Positions 1-7,298 of a stretch of DNA of 49,200 nt are shown here, piece by piece (position 1 is the first letter of the stretch; each line of letters opens with the position of its first letter). This stretch comes from Scatomorpha sp964345235 (GTDB taxonomy: Bacteria > Bacillota > Clostridia > Oscillospirales > Oscillospiraceae): positions 1 through 49,200 of the forward strand of contig CAYFQE010000009.1 of the NCBI GenBank assembly GCA_964345235.1. Reading direction: 5' to 3'. The notes under the pieces were generated by a model that was not told the origin of the DNA, did no database searches, and saw only the letters and a list, made by a program, of their open reading frames with translations. Position numbers and translations under genes: made by a program.

Positions 1-168
1 TTTCAAATACATAGCACACCTTGCCCGTAAAAAGATTGAATCCCATTGTGCATATGACACAGACCCGCCGCGAAAAGAGCGCCCCAAATATCTTGCCATA
101 AGCAGACTTGAAAGTGGCATGCCCTATTTAAATGCGCACACCGCCAATAAAGCTTTAAACAAAGTTCC
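1..168. other. Window edge, no gene assigned
   Basis: This stretch lies downstream of folD on the minus strand. One minus-strand frame starting with ATG at 118-120 stays open to the window edge, and another minus frame is also open, but neither resembles a family I recognise and neither has a convincing ribosome binding site. No terminator hairpin with a T tract is evident after folD, so the operon may continue beyond the edge. Confidence 0.3.
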
Positions 169-1020
169 TCACACGCTTCTCTCTGCCGCCTCTGTGACGT
201 GTCGACACAAAACCGCTGTCGTAACGCTGCCCACGCCGCCCGGAACCGGTGTTATAGCTGAAACCATCGGCGAAACCGCGTCAAACTCAATGTCCCCGAC
301 TAGTTTCTGTTTTTTATCGGACCAATTGACTCCGACATCTATGACCGTTTGTCCCGCACGGAAATACTCTGCCCCGAGTATCTCCGCTCTCCCGAGCGCC
401 GCAACTACTATATCGGCATCCTGCGTTATTTCTTTGAGATTTTCAGTCTTGCTGTGACAGATAGTTACCGTTGCATTGGCCGCCATAAGAAGCATTGCAA
501 CAGGTCTGCCTATAACCAAGCTCCTACCTATCACCACAGCTCGTTTGCCCTGAAGTTTTACACCGTAATATTTTAAAAGCTCCATAACGCTTTGCGCTGT
601 GCAAGGCGCAAAGCCTGCTCCTGTACCTGAATAGAGCCCAGCCATAGACATTAATGTTATACCGTCTATATCCTTCTCAGGACACAAAGCCGCACAAGCT
701 TCATGTTCTTGAATTGTTTTTGGCAGGGGGCGAAACATAAGCACGCCGTGAACACTTTCGTCCGTGTTGAGCTTCTCAATTTCTTTTAAGAGCATATCCT
801 GAGAAGTGTCTGCGGATAAAACAATATTTTTTGTTGCTACACCGACTTTGCCTGCACGCTTAACTGCAGCACGCTCATAAGATATGTCGTCAGCTCTCTC
901 GCCGACACGGAGAGTTGCAAGCTTTGGAACAACTCCTTTTGCCTGCAATATATTTACACGCCTTATTGTCTCCTCATCCAGCGCAGCCGCTGCCGGCGCT
1001 CCTCTTAAAATCTCGCTCAT
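169..1020 (-). CDS. folD: FolD-family methylene-THF dehydrogenase/cyclohydrolase (variant active site)
   Basis: This 283-residue protein belongs to the family that interconverts 5,10-methylene-THF, 5,10-methenyl-THF and 10-formyl-THF in the cytoplasm. Family marks are the GVLMFRPLP segment (residues 92-100), KDIDG (116-120), the PCTAQS segment, a Rossmann-type GRSLVIGRP nucleotide site and the C-terminal PGGVGSVT motif. I chose the ATG at 1018-1020, one base after the fhs stop, because homologs begin with a MxEILxG-like segment; an upstream in-frame ATG at 1051-1053 would overlap fhs. Two residues expected in the E. coli enzyme look replaced: the Lys four residues after the conserved Tyr (Tyr48 here) is Ala52, and the Gln before PLP is Phe96. 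Asp119 is kept. From memory, a clade of clostridial FolD proteins shares these changes, so cyclohydrolase activity should not be assumed. Confidence 0.93.
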   Translation of the reverse strand: MSEILRGAPAAAALDEETIRRVNILQAKGVVPKLATLRVGERADDISYERAAVKRAGKVGVATKNIVLSADTSQDMLLKEIEKLNTDESVHGVLMFRPLPKTIQEHEACAALCPEKDIDGITLMSMAGLYSGTGAGFAPCTAQSVMELLKYYGVKLQGKRAVVIGRSLVIGRPVAMLLMAANATVTICHSKTENLKEITQDADIVVAALGRAEILGAEYFRAGQTVIDVGVNWSDKKQKLVGDIEFDAVSPMVSAITPVPGGVGSVTTAVLCRHVTEAAERSV

Positions 1021-1021
1021 T

Positions 1022-2698
1022 TTAAAATAACCCCGTAATGACTCCATTTTCATCGATGTCTATCTTCTCCGCTGATGGCACTTTCGGCAGTCCCGGCATG
1101 GTCATAATGTCGCCTGTGAGGGCAACTATAAAACCGGCGCCGGCCGAAACCTTGAGATTTCTGACCGCTACGCGGAAGTTTTTAGGTGCGCCGAGCTTTT
1201 TCGGGTCATCCGAAAAGCTGTACTGTGTTTTGGCAACACAAATGGGAAGTGAGCCAAAGCCCATCGCCTCGAGCTGGGCAAGCTGCTTTGGAGCTTTTTC
1301 AACCAAATCCACACCGTCTGCGTGATACAGCCTTGTCGCTATGGCTTCAAGCTTTTCCTTAATGCCCAAATTGATATCGTAGCTGAACTCAAAATCATTT
1401 GCCTGCTCGCAAATTCGTACAACTTCTTCTGCAAGCGCAATACCGCCTTCGCCGCCTTTGCCCCAAACCTCGCTGAGAGCGACATTTACACCGAGCGCCT
1501 TACATTTTGTCTCGATGAGTTTAAGCTCTGCCTCGCTGTCGGTTGGGAAACGATTTATTGCAACAACACAGGGCAGTTTAAATACCTTTGTGATATTCTC
1601 AACATGTTGCAGTAGGTTGGGTAGTCCCTTTTCGAGAGCATCTAAATTCTCGTTTCCGAGCTCGGCCTTTGCCACTCCTCCGTGATGCTTAAGCGCGCGT
1701 ACCGTGGCCACCACCACTACTGCCGAGGGTTTGAGCCCTGCCATTCGGCATTTGATGTCTATAAACTTCTCTGCGCCGAGATCGGCTCCGAACCCCGCCT
1801 CCGTTACGGCATAGTCACCGAGTTTGAGCGCCATGCGGGTTGCCGTTACACTGTTGCAGCCGTGAGCAATATTTGCAAAAGGTCCGCCATGCACAAAAGC
1901 CGGTGTCCCTTCGAGTGTCTGTACCAAGTTCGGCTTGAGAGCATCCTTCAAAAGCGCCGCCATTGCGCCTTGGGCCTTAAGCTCTCCCGCCGTGACCGGT
2001 TCGCCCGAGTAGGTATAGCCTACTATTATTCTGGAGAGTCTTTCCTTTAAATCCTTTATGTCGCTTGCAAGGCATAAAACTGCCATAATTTCGCTGGCCA
2101 CGGTAATGTCGAACCCGTCCTCGCGCGGGGTGCCGTTGGCTTTTCCGCCAAGTCCTATCACAATATTTCTAAGCTGTCGGTCGTTCATATCCACAGCTCG
2201 ACGCCATGTTATTTGGCGCGGATCGATATTCAGGGAATTTCCCTGCTGGATGTGGTTATCCAACATTGCGGCAAGCAGGTTATTCGCCGCGCCTATAGCG
2301 TGAAAATCTCCTGTAAAGTGGAGATTTATATTTTCCATCGGCACGACTTGGGCATATCCGCCGCCGGCCGCTCCGCCCTTTATACCGAATACCGGACCGA
2401 GGCTCGGCTCACGCAGAGCAACAACGGAGTTTTTACCTATTTTTCTAAGTCCGTCGGCAAGTCCTACTGTCGTTGTTGTCTTGCCTTCGCCTGCCGGAGT
2501 GGGCGTGATTGCCGTAACAAGAACAAGCTTTCCGTCCGGCTTATCGGCCATGTCTCTAAGAAGCGCATAGTCCACCTTTGCCATATATCTGCCGTAGGGC
2601 TCAAGATACCTCTCTTCAATTCCGGCTACAGCCGCAATGTCCAAAATATTCTTCTTTTCATATGCCTGCGCTATCTCAATATCTGTTTTATATCCCAT
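1022..2698 (-). CDS. fhs: Formate-tetrahydrofolate ligase
   Basis: This 558-residue protein is a full-length formyl-THF synthetase, which reversibly makes 10-formyl-THF from formate, ATP and THF. The nucleotide-binding signature TPAGEGKTTTTVGL lies near residues 66-80 and the conserved segments VVALREPSLGPVFG and ITWRRAVDMNDR follow in the usual order. The ATG at 2696-2698 is preceded by a strong AGGAG site. The gene abuts folD by one base, so the two are cotranscribed. It has its own promoter candidate between panE and fhs, separate from the panB promoter. In anaerobes the enzyme can run in either direction: assimilating formate, or yielding ATP and formate from 10-formyl-THF. Confidence 0.98.
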   Translation of the reverse strand: MGYKTDIEIAQAYEKKNILDIAAVAGIEERYLEPYGRYMAKVDYALLRDMADKPDGKLVLVTAITPTPAGEGKTTTTVGLADGLRKIGKNSVVALREPSLGPVFGIKGGAAGGGYAQVVPMENINLHFTGDFHAIGAANNLLAAMLDNHIQQGNSLNIDPRQITWRRAVDMNDRQLRNIVIGLGGKANGTPREDGFDITVASEIMAVLCLASDIKDLKERLSRIIVGYTYSGEPVTAGELKAQGAMAALLKDALKPNLVQTLEGTPAFVHGGPFANIAHGCNSVTATRMALKLGDYAVTEAGFGADLGAEKFIDIKCRMAGLKPSAVVVVATVRALKHHGGVAKAELGNENLDALEKGLPNLLQHVENITKVFKLPCVVAINRFPTDSEAELKLIETKCKALGVNVALSEVWGKGGEGGIALAEEVVRICEQANDFEFSYDINLGIKEKLEAIATRLYHADGVDLVEKAPKQLAQLEAMGFGSLPICVAKTQYSFSDDPKKLGAPKNFRVAVRNLKVSAGAGFIVALTGDIMTMPGLPKVPSAEKIDIDENGVITGLF

Positions 2699-2747
2699 AT
2701 TTAATCTCCTTACACATTGGCTTGCTTATACTTCAAATAAAGGCGGA

Positions 2748-2777
2748 GGCAGGTATACCGCTTGAGGCATACCTGCC
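2748..2777 (-). promoter_or_regulatory. Strong 12-bp inverted repeat in the fhs leader
   Basis: The arms GGCAGGTATGCC and GGTATACCTGCC (minus strand, one G-U type pair) surround a six-base loop. The repeat lies a few bases downstream of the fhs -10 candidate and is not followed by a clean T tract, so it may be an operator or a leader hairpin rather than a terminator. Confidence 0.5.
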
Positions 2778-2781
2778 ATCC

Positions 2782-2809
2782 ATTATAAATTCATAGTTGC
2801 AAAAATCAA
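2782..2809 (-). promoter_or_regulatory. Promoter candidate for fhs-folD
   Basis: On the minus strand TTGATT (2804-2809) and TATAAT (2782-2787) are separated by 16 bases. The -35 hexamer overlaps the panE stop codon. This would allow fhs-folD to be expressed apart from the panB-panE unit. Confidence 0.5.
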
Positions 2810-3723
2810 TACAATTTTTCTTTGGCGTGGATAAGATTAGTCATGAGTTCGTTGAGCGGAGCATTTCTGCCAAGCTTTTTGGCCTCGGATACGACCGCTC
2901 CGTTTATCTGGTCTACTTCCGTGCGGCGTTTATTTCTTACATCCGCCAGCATGGAGGCTACATTTCCTCCGGTCTCGAGCGCAATATCTATAACATTCTT
3001 AAATACCGCTTCAAAATCGAAGCTCATTCCCGAAGCATTGACAATCTCAACGGCCTCATTCACAAGTGCGTAAGAGGCGGCGCGTGCAAACTCGTTGTTG
3101 GCGATGCACTGGTTGGTATCGTTGAGCAGGGCGCATATGCCGTTTATGCCGACATTTACAAACACCTTGCTCCAAACGAGCTCCTTGACATCGGGAGTAA
3201 GTATGACATGCGGAACCCCGCCCTCTTCCATAAGTTTTGCTACTGTCTCGGCGTTGGTTTGATCCTTTGTAAGGCATCCCAGGTGAGTCGGCCCCTGTCC
3301 CTTATGCAGGACATATCCCGGGCCTGCAATTATTGCTCCGCCGCCGCTGGTGCCTACAACTATCTGCTCTTCGGGAACGAATTTTACAATTTCGTCCGAG
3401 TTGCCATATCCGTTCTGCAGTGTAAGAACTATCGTTTCGGGTCCTATAAGGCTTGCATTTGCGCTGAGAGCATCTGCGCTCTGGTAGCCTTTTGTGAGCA
3501 GGATAACGAGGTCTGCCGCAGAGCATCCCTTTGTGTCCGTTGTGGCCTTCATGTTTTTATAGATTTCTGTTGTACCGTCGAGATGCACAAATTCGAGGCC
3601 TTTTTCGTTTATAGCATCGACATGGGCCTTAACCACATCCACAAGCAGAACTTCGTTATGCTTGCAAAGATATGTGCCGTATATACAGCCCATTGCGCCG
3701 GCGCCGATTATTCCTATTTTCAT
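2806..3723 (-). CDS. panE: 2-dehydropantoate 2-reductase (ketopantoate reductase family)
   Basis: This 305-residue protein carries the N-terminal NADPH-binding GAGAMGCIYG motif (residues 7-16) of the ApbA/PanE family and the C-terminal helical domain with a KxxxNxGINGICAL segment near residues 186-200, containing the conserved Lys and Asn of ketopantoate reductases. It would reduce 2-dehydropantoate to pantoate with NADPH, or run in reverse. The start ATG is preceded by a strong GGGAGG site. It lies 21 bases after a truncated cyclase-family gene and downstream of panB, which supports a ketopantoate substrate. The family also contains paralogs acting on other 2-oxo acids, so exact specificity is inferred from context. 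Confidence 0.88.
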   Translation of the reverse strand: MKIGIIGAGAMGCIYGTYLCKHNEVLLVDVVKAHVDAINEKGLEFVHLDGTTEIYKNMKATTDTKGCSAADLVILLTKGYQSADALSANASLIGPETIVLTLQNGYGNSDEIVKFVPEEQIVVGTSGGGAIIAGPGYVLHKGQGPTHLGCLTKDQTNAETVAKLMEEGGVPHVILTPDVKELVWSKVFVNVGINGICALLNDTNQCIANNEFARAASYALVNEAVEIVNASGMSFDFEAVFKNVIDIALETGGNVASMLADVRNKRRTEVDQINGAVVSEAKKLGRNAPLNELMTNLIHAKEKLY

Positions 3724-3744
3724 TATCTTTGCCTCCCGTTAATT

Positions 3745-4104
3745 CTAGTCCTCTATCTCGCAGATTATGTTGCAGATGCAACCGTCGCCGTATTTCTTTA
3801 TCATGTCGATTGTTATGAGTCCGTTTTTCTCGGTAAACGGGCAGTCAATCAGTAGGGGATGGTTGTAGATAAATTTCTCTGTCGGTATCGCCTCGACATT
3901 GTCCATCTTCGGAGCATCGCCGCCCATGTAGTGCCAGGGCGCATCACAGTGCGTACCGGCATGCAAATAATTCTCGAGCACAGAGCCGTTCCAAGGATCT
4001 CCCTTTTCGAGGTTCTCACGAATCTTTACTGAAGGAATCGGAAGTCCTGGATAAACTCCCATGCCGTCATAAATAGGATAACCGATTTCAACATATCTGC
4101 TCAT
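3745..4104 (-). CDS. Cyclase-family (kynurenine formamidase-like) protein, half length
   Basis: The 119-residue product carries the metal-binding signature HAGTHCDAPWH of the cyclase family, whose members are metal-dependent hydrolases of amides or lactones. Family members are usually about 200-260 residues. This one stops shortly after the first half, with only 21 bases before panE, so the C-terminal half is absent rather than frameshifted. The start at 4102-4104 (MSRYVEIG) fits homologs better than an upstream ATG at 4120-4122; neither has a strong ribosome binding site. It may be a degraded remnant or a short variant. Its place between panB and panE suggests a past or present role on a pantoate-related amide or lactone, which is inference. 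Confidence 0.65.
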   Translation of the reverse strand: MSRYVEIGYPIYDGMGVYPGLPIPSVKIRENLEKGDPWNGSVLENYLHAGTHCDAPWHYMGGDAPKMDNVEAIPTEKFIYNHPLLIDCPFTEKNGLITIDMIKKYGDGCICNIICEIED

Positions 4105-4152
4105 TTTATTACTTTCTTTCATATTAATATTGATTGAGTTTTATCTGATATT

Positions 4153-4986
4153 TTAGTCCATCGGGGGAATTTCTACCTGCTTATTAAAGCTGTATTCGGG
4201 AGATGGGAAAGTACCGTCTACGGTTTCCTGATGGAAAGCATTGAGTCCGTCGACCATAGCCTTGCGAATGTGGGCAAAATGCTTTACAAACTTGGGCTTA
4301 AAGTCGCCGTACATGTCTAAAAGATCCTGTGTGACAAGTACCTGGCAGTCGACATCCGGACCTGCGCCGATACCCAGTATGGGAACCTTCACGGCCTTTG
4401 TGAGCGCTGCCGCAACGACTGAAGGTACACACTCAACAACAATTGAAAATACTCCCGCCTCTTCGAGCGCTTTGGCATCTTCTATGAGCTTTTTAGCGCC
4501 CTCGGGAGTACCGCCCTGGACTTTGAATCCTCCAAACGAAGTTGCCGACTGCGGTGTCATACCTATGTGGCCCATGACCGGTATGCCAACTTCCACCATA
4601 CGCTTAATTGTCGGCGCCATGGCAACTCCGCCCTCGAGCTTTACGCAGTCGCAGTTTGTCTCCATAAGTATGCGGCTGGCATTGCGGATAGCCTGCTCTG
4701 TGCTCTCCTGATATGAGCCGAAAGGCATATCGCCGGCAATAAATGTGTTCGGAGCACCCTTAACAACGGGCTTTATGTGATGAATCATATCGTCCATAGT
4801 GACGCCGACGGTTGTGGTATATCCAAGCATAATCATGCCCAGCGAGTCTCCGACTAAGATTACTTCTACATTGCTCTCGTCAACAATTGATGCCGTGGTG
4901 TAGTCGTAAGCCGTAGCATACGCAAACTTGCGGCCCTCGTCTTTATACTTCTGGAAATCGAGTACTGTCATTTTTTTCTTACTCAT
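4153..4986 (-). CDS. panB: 3-methyl-2-oxobutanoate hydroxymethyltransferase
   Basis: This 277-residue protein is a full-length ketopantoate hydroxymethyltransferase, a TIM-barrel metal enzyme that transfers the hydroxymethyl group of 5,10-methylene-THF to 2-oxoisovalerate. Visible family marks are VGDSLGMIMLG near residue 46, the AGDMPFGSY segment, KLEGG, GHIGMTPQS, the catalytic Glu region VECVPS and GIGAGPDVDCQVLV. Cys replaces the usual Gly in the last motif. The ATG follows an AAGGA site, and the gene heads an operon read from a good promoter, with a GntR-type regulator divergent from it. No panC or panD is present in the window, so the operon is not a complete pantothenate pathway. Confidence 0.95.
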   Translation of the reverse strand: MSKKKMTVLDFQKYKDEGRKFAYATAYDYTTASIVDESNVEVILVGDSLGMIMLGYTTTVGVTMDDMIHHIKPVVKGAPNTFIAGDMPFGSYQESTEQAIRNASRILMETNCDCVKLEGGVAMAPTIKRMVEVGIPVMGHIGMTPQSATSFGGFKVQGGTPEGAKKLIEDAKALEEAGVFSIVVECVPSVVAAALTKAVKVPILGIGAGPDVDCQVLVTQDLLDMYGDFKPKFVKHFAHIRKAMVDGLNAFHQETVDGTFPSPEYSFNKQVEIPPMD

Positions 4987-5023
4987 ACATCATTATCCTT
5001 TCTGATATGCAATTTTTCACACA

Positions 5024-5034
5024 TGGTATTACCT
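5024..5034. promoter_or_regulatory. Operator candidate 1 for the FCD/GntR regulator
   Basis: TGGTATTACC is a perfect odd-centred palindrome over its inner nine bases and resembles the TGGTnnnACCA core of FadR-type sites. It lies about 13 bases downstream of the panB -10 hexamer, a position expected for repression. The same core appears, inverted, at 5189-5198. Confidence 0.5.
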
Positions 5035-5046
5035 ACGCTTTATTTT

Positions 5047-5075
5047 AGTATACTCATCGATTCTGTTTAAGTCAA
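5047..5075 (-). promoter_or_regulatory. panB promoter
   Basis: On the minus strand TTGACT (5070-5075) and TATACT (5047-5052) are separated by 17 bases, close to the vegetative sigma factor consensus. It would drive panB, the cyclase fragment and panE. Confidence 0.65.
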
Positions 5076-5188
5076 TACAAAAATTCCATAATAAGTAAAA
5101 TTTCGTTGATTTGCCTGCTTTTGTGGCATATTTTGGGCAAAACAAAGCGCAGTCGCTTTTCAACCCGCCTTATTATCAATCTCTCTTG

Positions 5189-5198
5189 TGGTAATACC
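5189..5198. promoter_or_regulatory. Operator candidate 2 for the FCD/GntR regulator
   Basis: TGGTAATACC is the reverse complement over nine bases of the core at 5025-5033. It sits upstream of the -35 box of the regulator gene. The pair brackets the 4987-5308 divergent intergenic region. Confidence 0.45.
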
Positions 5199-5224
5199 TC
5201 TTCAGGTCAGACGGACTTGCCGGC

Positions 5225-5253
5225 TTGACATTTTTTTGTCGAAGAGTTATCAT
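5225..5253 (+). promoter_or_regulatory. Promoter of the GntR regulator gene
   Basis: TTGACA (5225-5230) and TATCAT (5248-5253) are spaced by 17 bases. The start codon follows about 55 bases later. Confidence 0.65.
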
Positions 5254-5308
5254 TATTACTAAATTACGCTTACAAGCAAATAGGCTTAACGGACATTGGA
5301 GTATTTAT

Positions 5309-6025
5309 ATGAAATCGCAACCGCTATCTTCAAAAATTGCCGAAAAACTTGCGGAAATTATTTTTGAGGGCAAAAAATATAAACCCGGGGACAAGCTTCC
5401 GACAGAGCGTCAACTGTCGGAAATGCTCGGCGCAAGCCGAACTGCCATAAGAGAAGCTTCAAAACAGCTTGAGGCGCGGGGCATACTTACCGTAAAGCGA
5501 GGAGTCGGCACCTTTGTAGCCGAAACACCCGGCATCTCAAGCAATCCGCTCGGAATAAGCGTACAGACTGACGATATTTATGATACCGCTTCTGTGCTGA
5601 TTGACTGGTATAGGGTGAGGCGTATTATTGAAGGTGACGCCATGAAAATGGTTGCCGAAAAAGCTACGGATGAAGAACTCGCTGAAATCGAGGCAATCAT
5701 GGAGCAGGAAATTTCTCTTTTAAATCAATCGGATGTAGGTTTTCTCTCGACAGACCAACAATTCCACTGCGCTCTGGCAAAAGCCACACACAACATTGTT
5801 ATGGAGCGCCTTATTCCCTCGCTACATGCCTCTATATACTACGATATGGTAAAAAGCCTTTATTTTAAGCTGCACGAACGGTTCAACCGAAATGCAGCGC
5901 AAAACCACGCCGACATTGTTCGCTACCTTAAACTGAGAAACGGCGAGGCTGCGGCACTTGCCATGCGCTACCATATGCTCGTCGCAATTGACGACATGTT
6001 TGCGTTAAAAAACGAAGTTTTATAA
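5309..6025 (+). CDS. GntR-family transcriptional regulator, FadR/FCD subfamily
   Basis: The product is 238 residues. The N-terminal winged helix carries the GntR signature (KYKPGDKLPTERQLSE, then SRTAIREASKQLEARGIL and RGVGTFV, residues about 20-75). The C-terminal half is an all-helical FCD ligand domain typical of regulators that bind organic acids. I start at the ATG 5309-5311 with a TTGGAG site upstream; an in-frame extension of 28 residues before it overlaps the promoter and is unlikely. It is transcribed divergently from panB, and two TGGTAnTACC-like sites lie in the shared region, so it probably controls the panB operon and itself. FCD regulators often govern catabolic genes, which matters for the direction assigned to the panB cluster. 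Confidence 0.93.
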   Translation: MKSQPLSSKIAEKLAEIIFEGKKYKPGDKLPTERQLSEMLGASRTAIREASKQLEARGILTVKRGVGTFVAETPGISSNPLGISVQTDDIYDTASVLIDWYRVRRIIEGDAMKMVAEKATDEELAEIEAIMEQEISLLNQSDVGFLSTDQQFHCALAKATHNIVMERLIPSLHASIYYDMVKSLYFKLHERFNRNAAQNHADIVRYLKLRNGEAAALAMRYHMLVAIDDMFALKNEVL

Positions 6026-6044
6026 GTGTTTTATATATGTTAAG

Positions 6045-6098
6045 AAAAATAAAGCTTCTCTTCACTTTTTAAAAATGGTGATGAGAAGCTTTATTTTT
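6045..6098 (+). terminator. Terminator after the GntR gene
   Basis: A 16-bp stem (6045-6060 with 6083-6098) around a 22-base loop, containing AAGCTTCTC and GAGAAGCTT and ending in a T-rich arm. Confidence 0.75.
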
Positions 6099-6122
6099 GG
6101 ACATTTAGGAACAAAACAAAAA

Positions 6123-6147
6123 CCCTGTAAGCGTTACACCTACAGGG
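6123..6147 (-). terminator. Terminator after tRNA-Leu
   Basis: The stem CCCTGTAG/CTTACAGGG on the minus strand is followed by TTTTTGTTTTG. It lies 12 bases beyond the encoded CCA of the tRNA. Confidence 0.75.
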
Positions 6148-6158
6148 CTTTTCGTTTA

Positions 6159-6245
6159 TGGTACCGGTGGTGGGACTCGAACCCACACACCCTTGCGGAT
6201 AACAGATTTTGAGTCTATCTCGTCTACCAATTCCGACACACCGGC
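6159..6245 (-). tRNA. tRNA-Leu (anticodon CAA)
   Basis: Read on the minus strand, the acceptor GCCGGTG pairs with CACCGGT (one G-U pair) and the CCA end is encoded (6159-6161). The D arm has ATTGGTAGACG. The anticodon loop is CTCAAAA with CAA at positions 34-36, the long variable arm forms an ATCC/GGGT stem, and the T arm is GTGGG-TTCGAGT-CCCAC. The long variable arm is characteristic of class II tRNAs such as leucine. Confidence 0.96.
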
Positions 6246-6342
6246 ATTGCAGTGAATTATACCGCAAGTCCGTGTGTTTTTCAAGTATTATTTTGTCTCA
6301 GATTTGTGCCGTTTTTGCCCGCTGACCCATTGTTTAGGTTTT

Positions 6343-7059
6343 TCAGCTTATCTTTCCCTTTGCAACAACACTGTCAATTTTTTCGCCACTGTATGTTCCG
6401 TTGAAGAACCAGCTGACCTTGGCATCTCCCAGGGATTCCCTTGCGATTGTCATAGTATAGGTGGCAATAAGATTCTCGCCTTTGCCGGGTCCGTCGTAGC
6501 TTACAGCCTTTGTGCTGAACGGATACGACCTGCCGCCGATTGTGAGAGTGCCGCCGCTGGGCATCTCTCTGCAATAGAGCGAATATGAAACAACATAGAG
6601 ATTGAGCGTAAGATTGTACTGATCGCCGCCCGAGGGTGTAAGTTGCCAATCGACTTTTATGTTCAGCTTTTTATTGTCGGATTGGAATGAGCCCGAAGAT
6701 TCAACCGGAACAGGAGTGGGCGCAACGGTTGGTGTTGCCGGAGGGGGCGCTACAGTCGGCGTTGTCTGCGCAGGATTTTGAGATGACTGAGGATTATTGG
6801 GATTGCCGGGATTCTGTGGGTTTTCTCCGGGTACATAGACACCGGGATCATACACCGGTGTGGAGCTTGCCTGGCCGGGAAGATTCGGCGCCGCCTGGCC
6901 CGGATTTTGATTGTCGACCGCTCCCGATGGCTGGTTTGGTATTTCCACTTCTTTGACATTGCCGCAGGATCTCATTATTAGGGCAACAGCCACAACAATG
7001 AGCAGTAAAATTAAAAGCATTATAATTATTGCCGGTAGGTTAGTTCTATTCGATTGCAT
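6343..7059 (-). CDS. Membrane-anchored protein with Pro/Thr-rich linker, function unknown
   Basis: I do not recognise the family. The 238-residue product has an N-terminal membrane anchor at about residues 9-30 with Arg residues on both sides. A long low-complexity linker of Pro, Asn, Gln and Thr follows (about 40-125). The C-terminal globular part of about 110 residues has alternating polar and hydrophobic residues suggesting beta strands (NIKVDWQLTPSG, YNLTLNLYVVSYSLYC). The layout suggests an extracytoplasmic domain held off the membrane by a flexible spacer. The ATG at 7057-7059 has an AGAGGTG site; a GTG three codons upstream is the alternative. It is an isolated gene between tRNA-Leu and the metK leader. 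Confidence 0.75.
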   Translation of the reverse strand: MQSNRTNLPAIIIMLLILLLIVVAVALIMRSCGNVKEVEIPNQPSGAVDNQNPGQAAPNLPGQASSTPVYDPGVYVPGENPQNPGNPNNPQSSQNPAQTTPTVAPPPATPTVAPTPVPVESSGSFQSDNKKLNIKVDWQLTPSGGDQYNLTLNLYVVSYSLYCREMPSGGTLTIGGRSYPFSTKAVSYDGPGKGENLIATYTMTIARESLGDAKVSWFFNGTYSGEKIDSVVAKGKIS

Positions 7060-7145
7060 AATACTCACCTCTTATCGTATTATCTTTCAAAAACATGTAA
7101 AAGTCAATATTTTTATTTTTTATCGACTTAAATCATCGTTATTTA

Positions 7146-7174
7146 TTGCTTTTTGTAGATGTATGCTGTATACT
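7146..7174 (+). promoter_or_regulatory. metK promoter
   Basis: TTGCTT (7146-7151) and TATACT (7169-7174) are separated by 17 bases. The predicted start near 7181 lies just before the SAM riboswitch. Confidence 0.6.
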
Positions 7175-7193
7175 CTAGTCCACAATTAAAAAT

Positions 7194-7284
7194 CTTATCA
7201 AGAGTGGTGGAGGAAACGGTCCTGTGAAACCCGGCAACCTGTTAATTCAAGGTGCTAAATCCGGCGAGTTATTCGAAAGATGAG
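7194..7284 (+). promoter_or_regulatory. SAM-I (S-box) riboswitch
   Basis: The leader matches the SAM-I aptamer: CTTATCAAGAG, GGTGGAGG, TGAAACCCGGCAACC, AAGGTGCTAAATCC and GAAAGATGAG occur in order. The first six bases CTTATC pair with GATGAG at the 3' end to form P1. A terminator follows at 7299-7323, so SAM binding should switch off metK by premature termination. Confidence 0.96.
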
Positions 7285-7298
7285 ATTGTTCTTATTAC

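Noticed and set aside
119..457. Plus-strand ORF entering from the window edge
   Set aside because: It runs antisense to folD for most of its length and has no ribosome binding site, so it is treated as a shadow.
2797..3855. A 352-codon plus-strand ORF
   Set aside because: It is antisense to panE, whose family motifs and ribosome binding site are clear, and its translation is Cys/Tyr-rich with no recognisable family.
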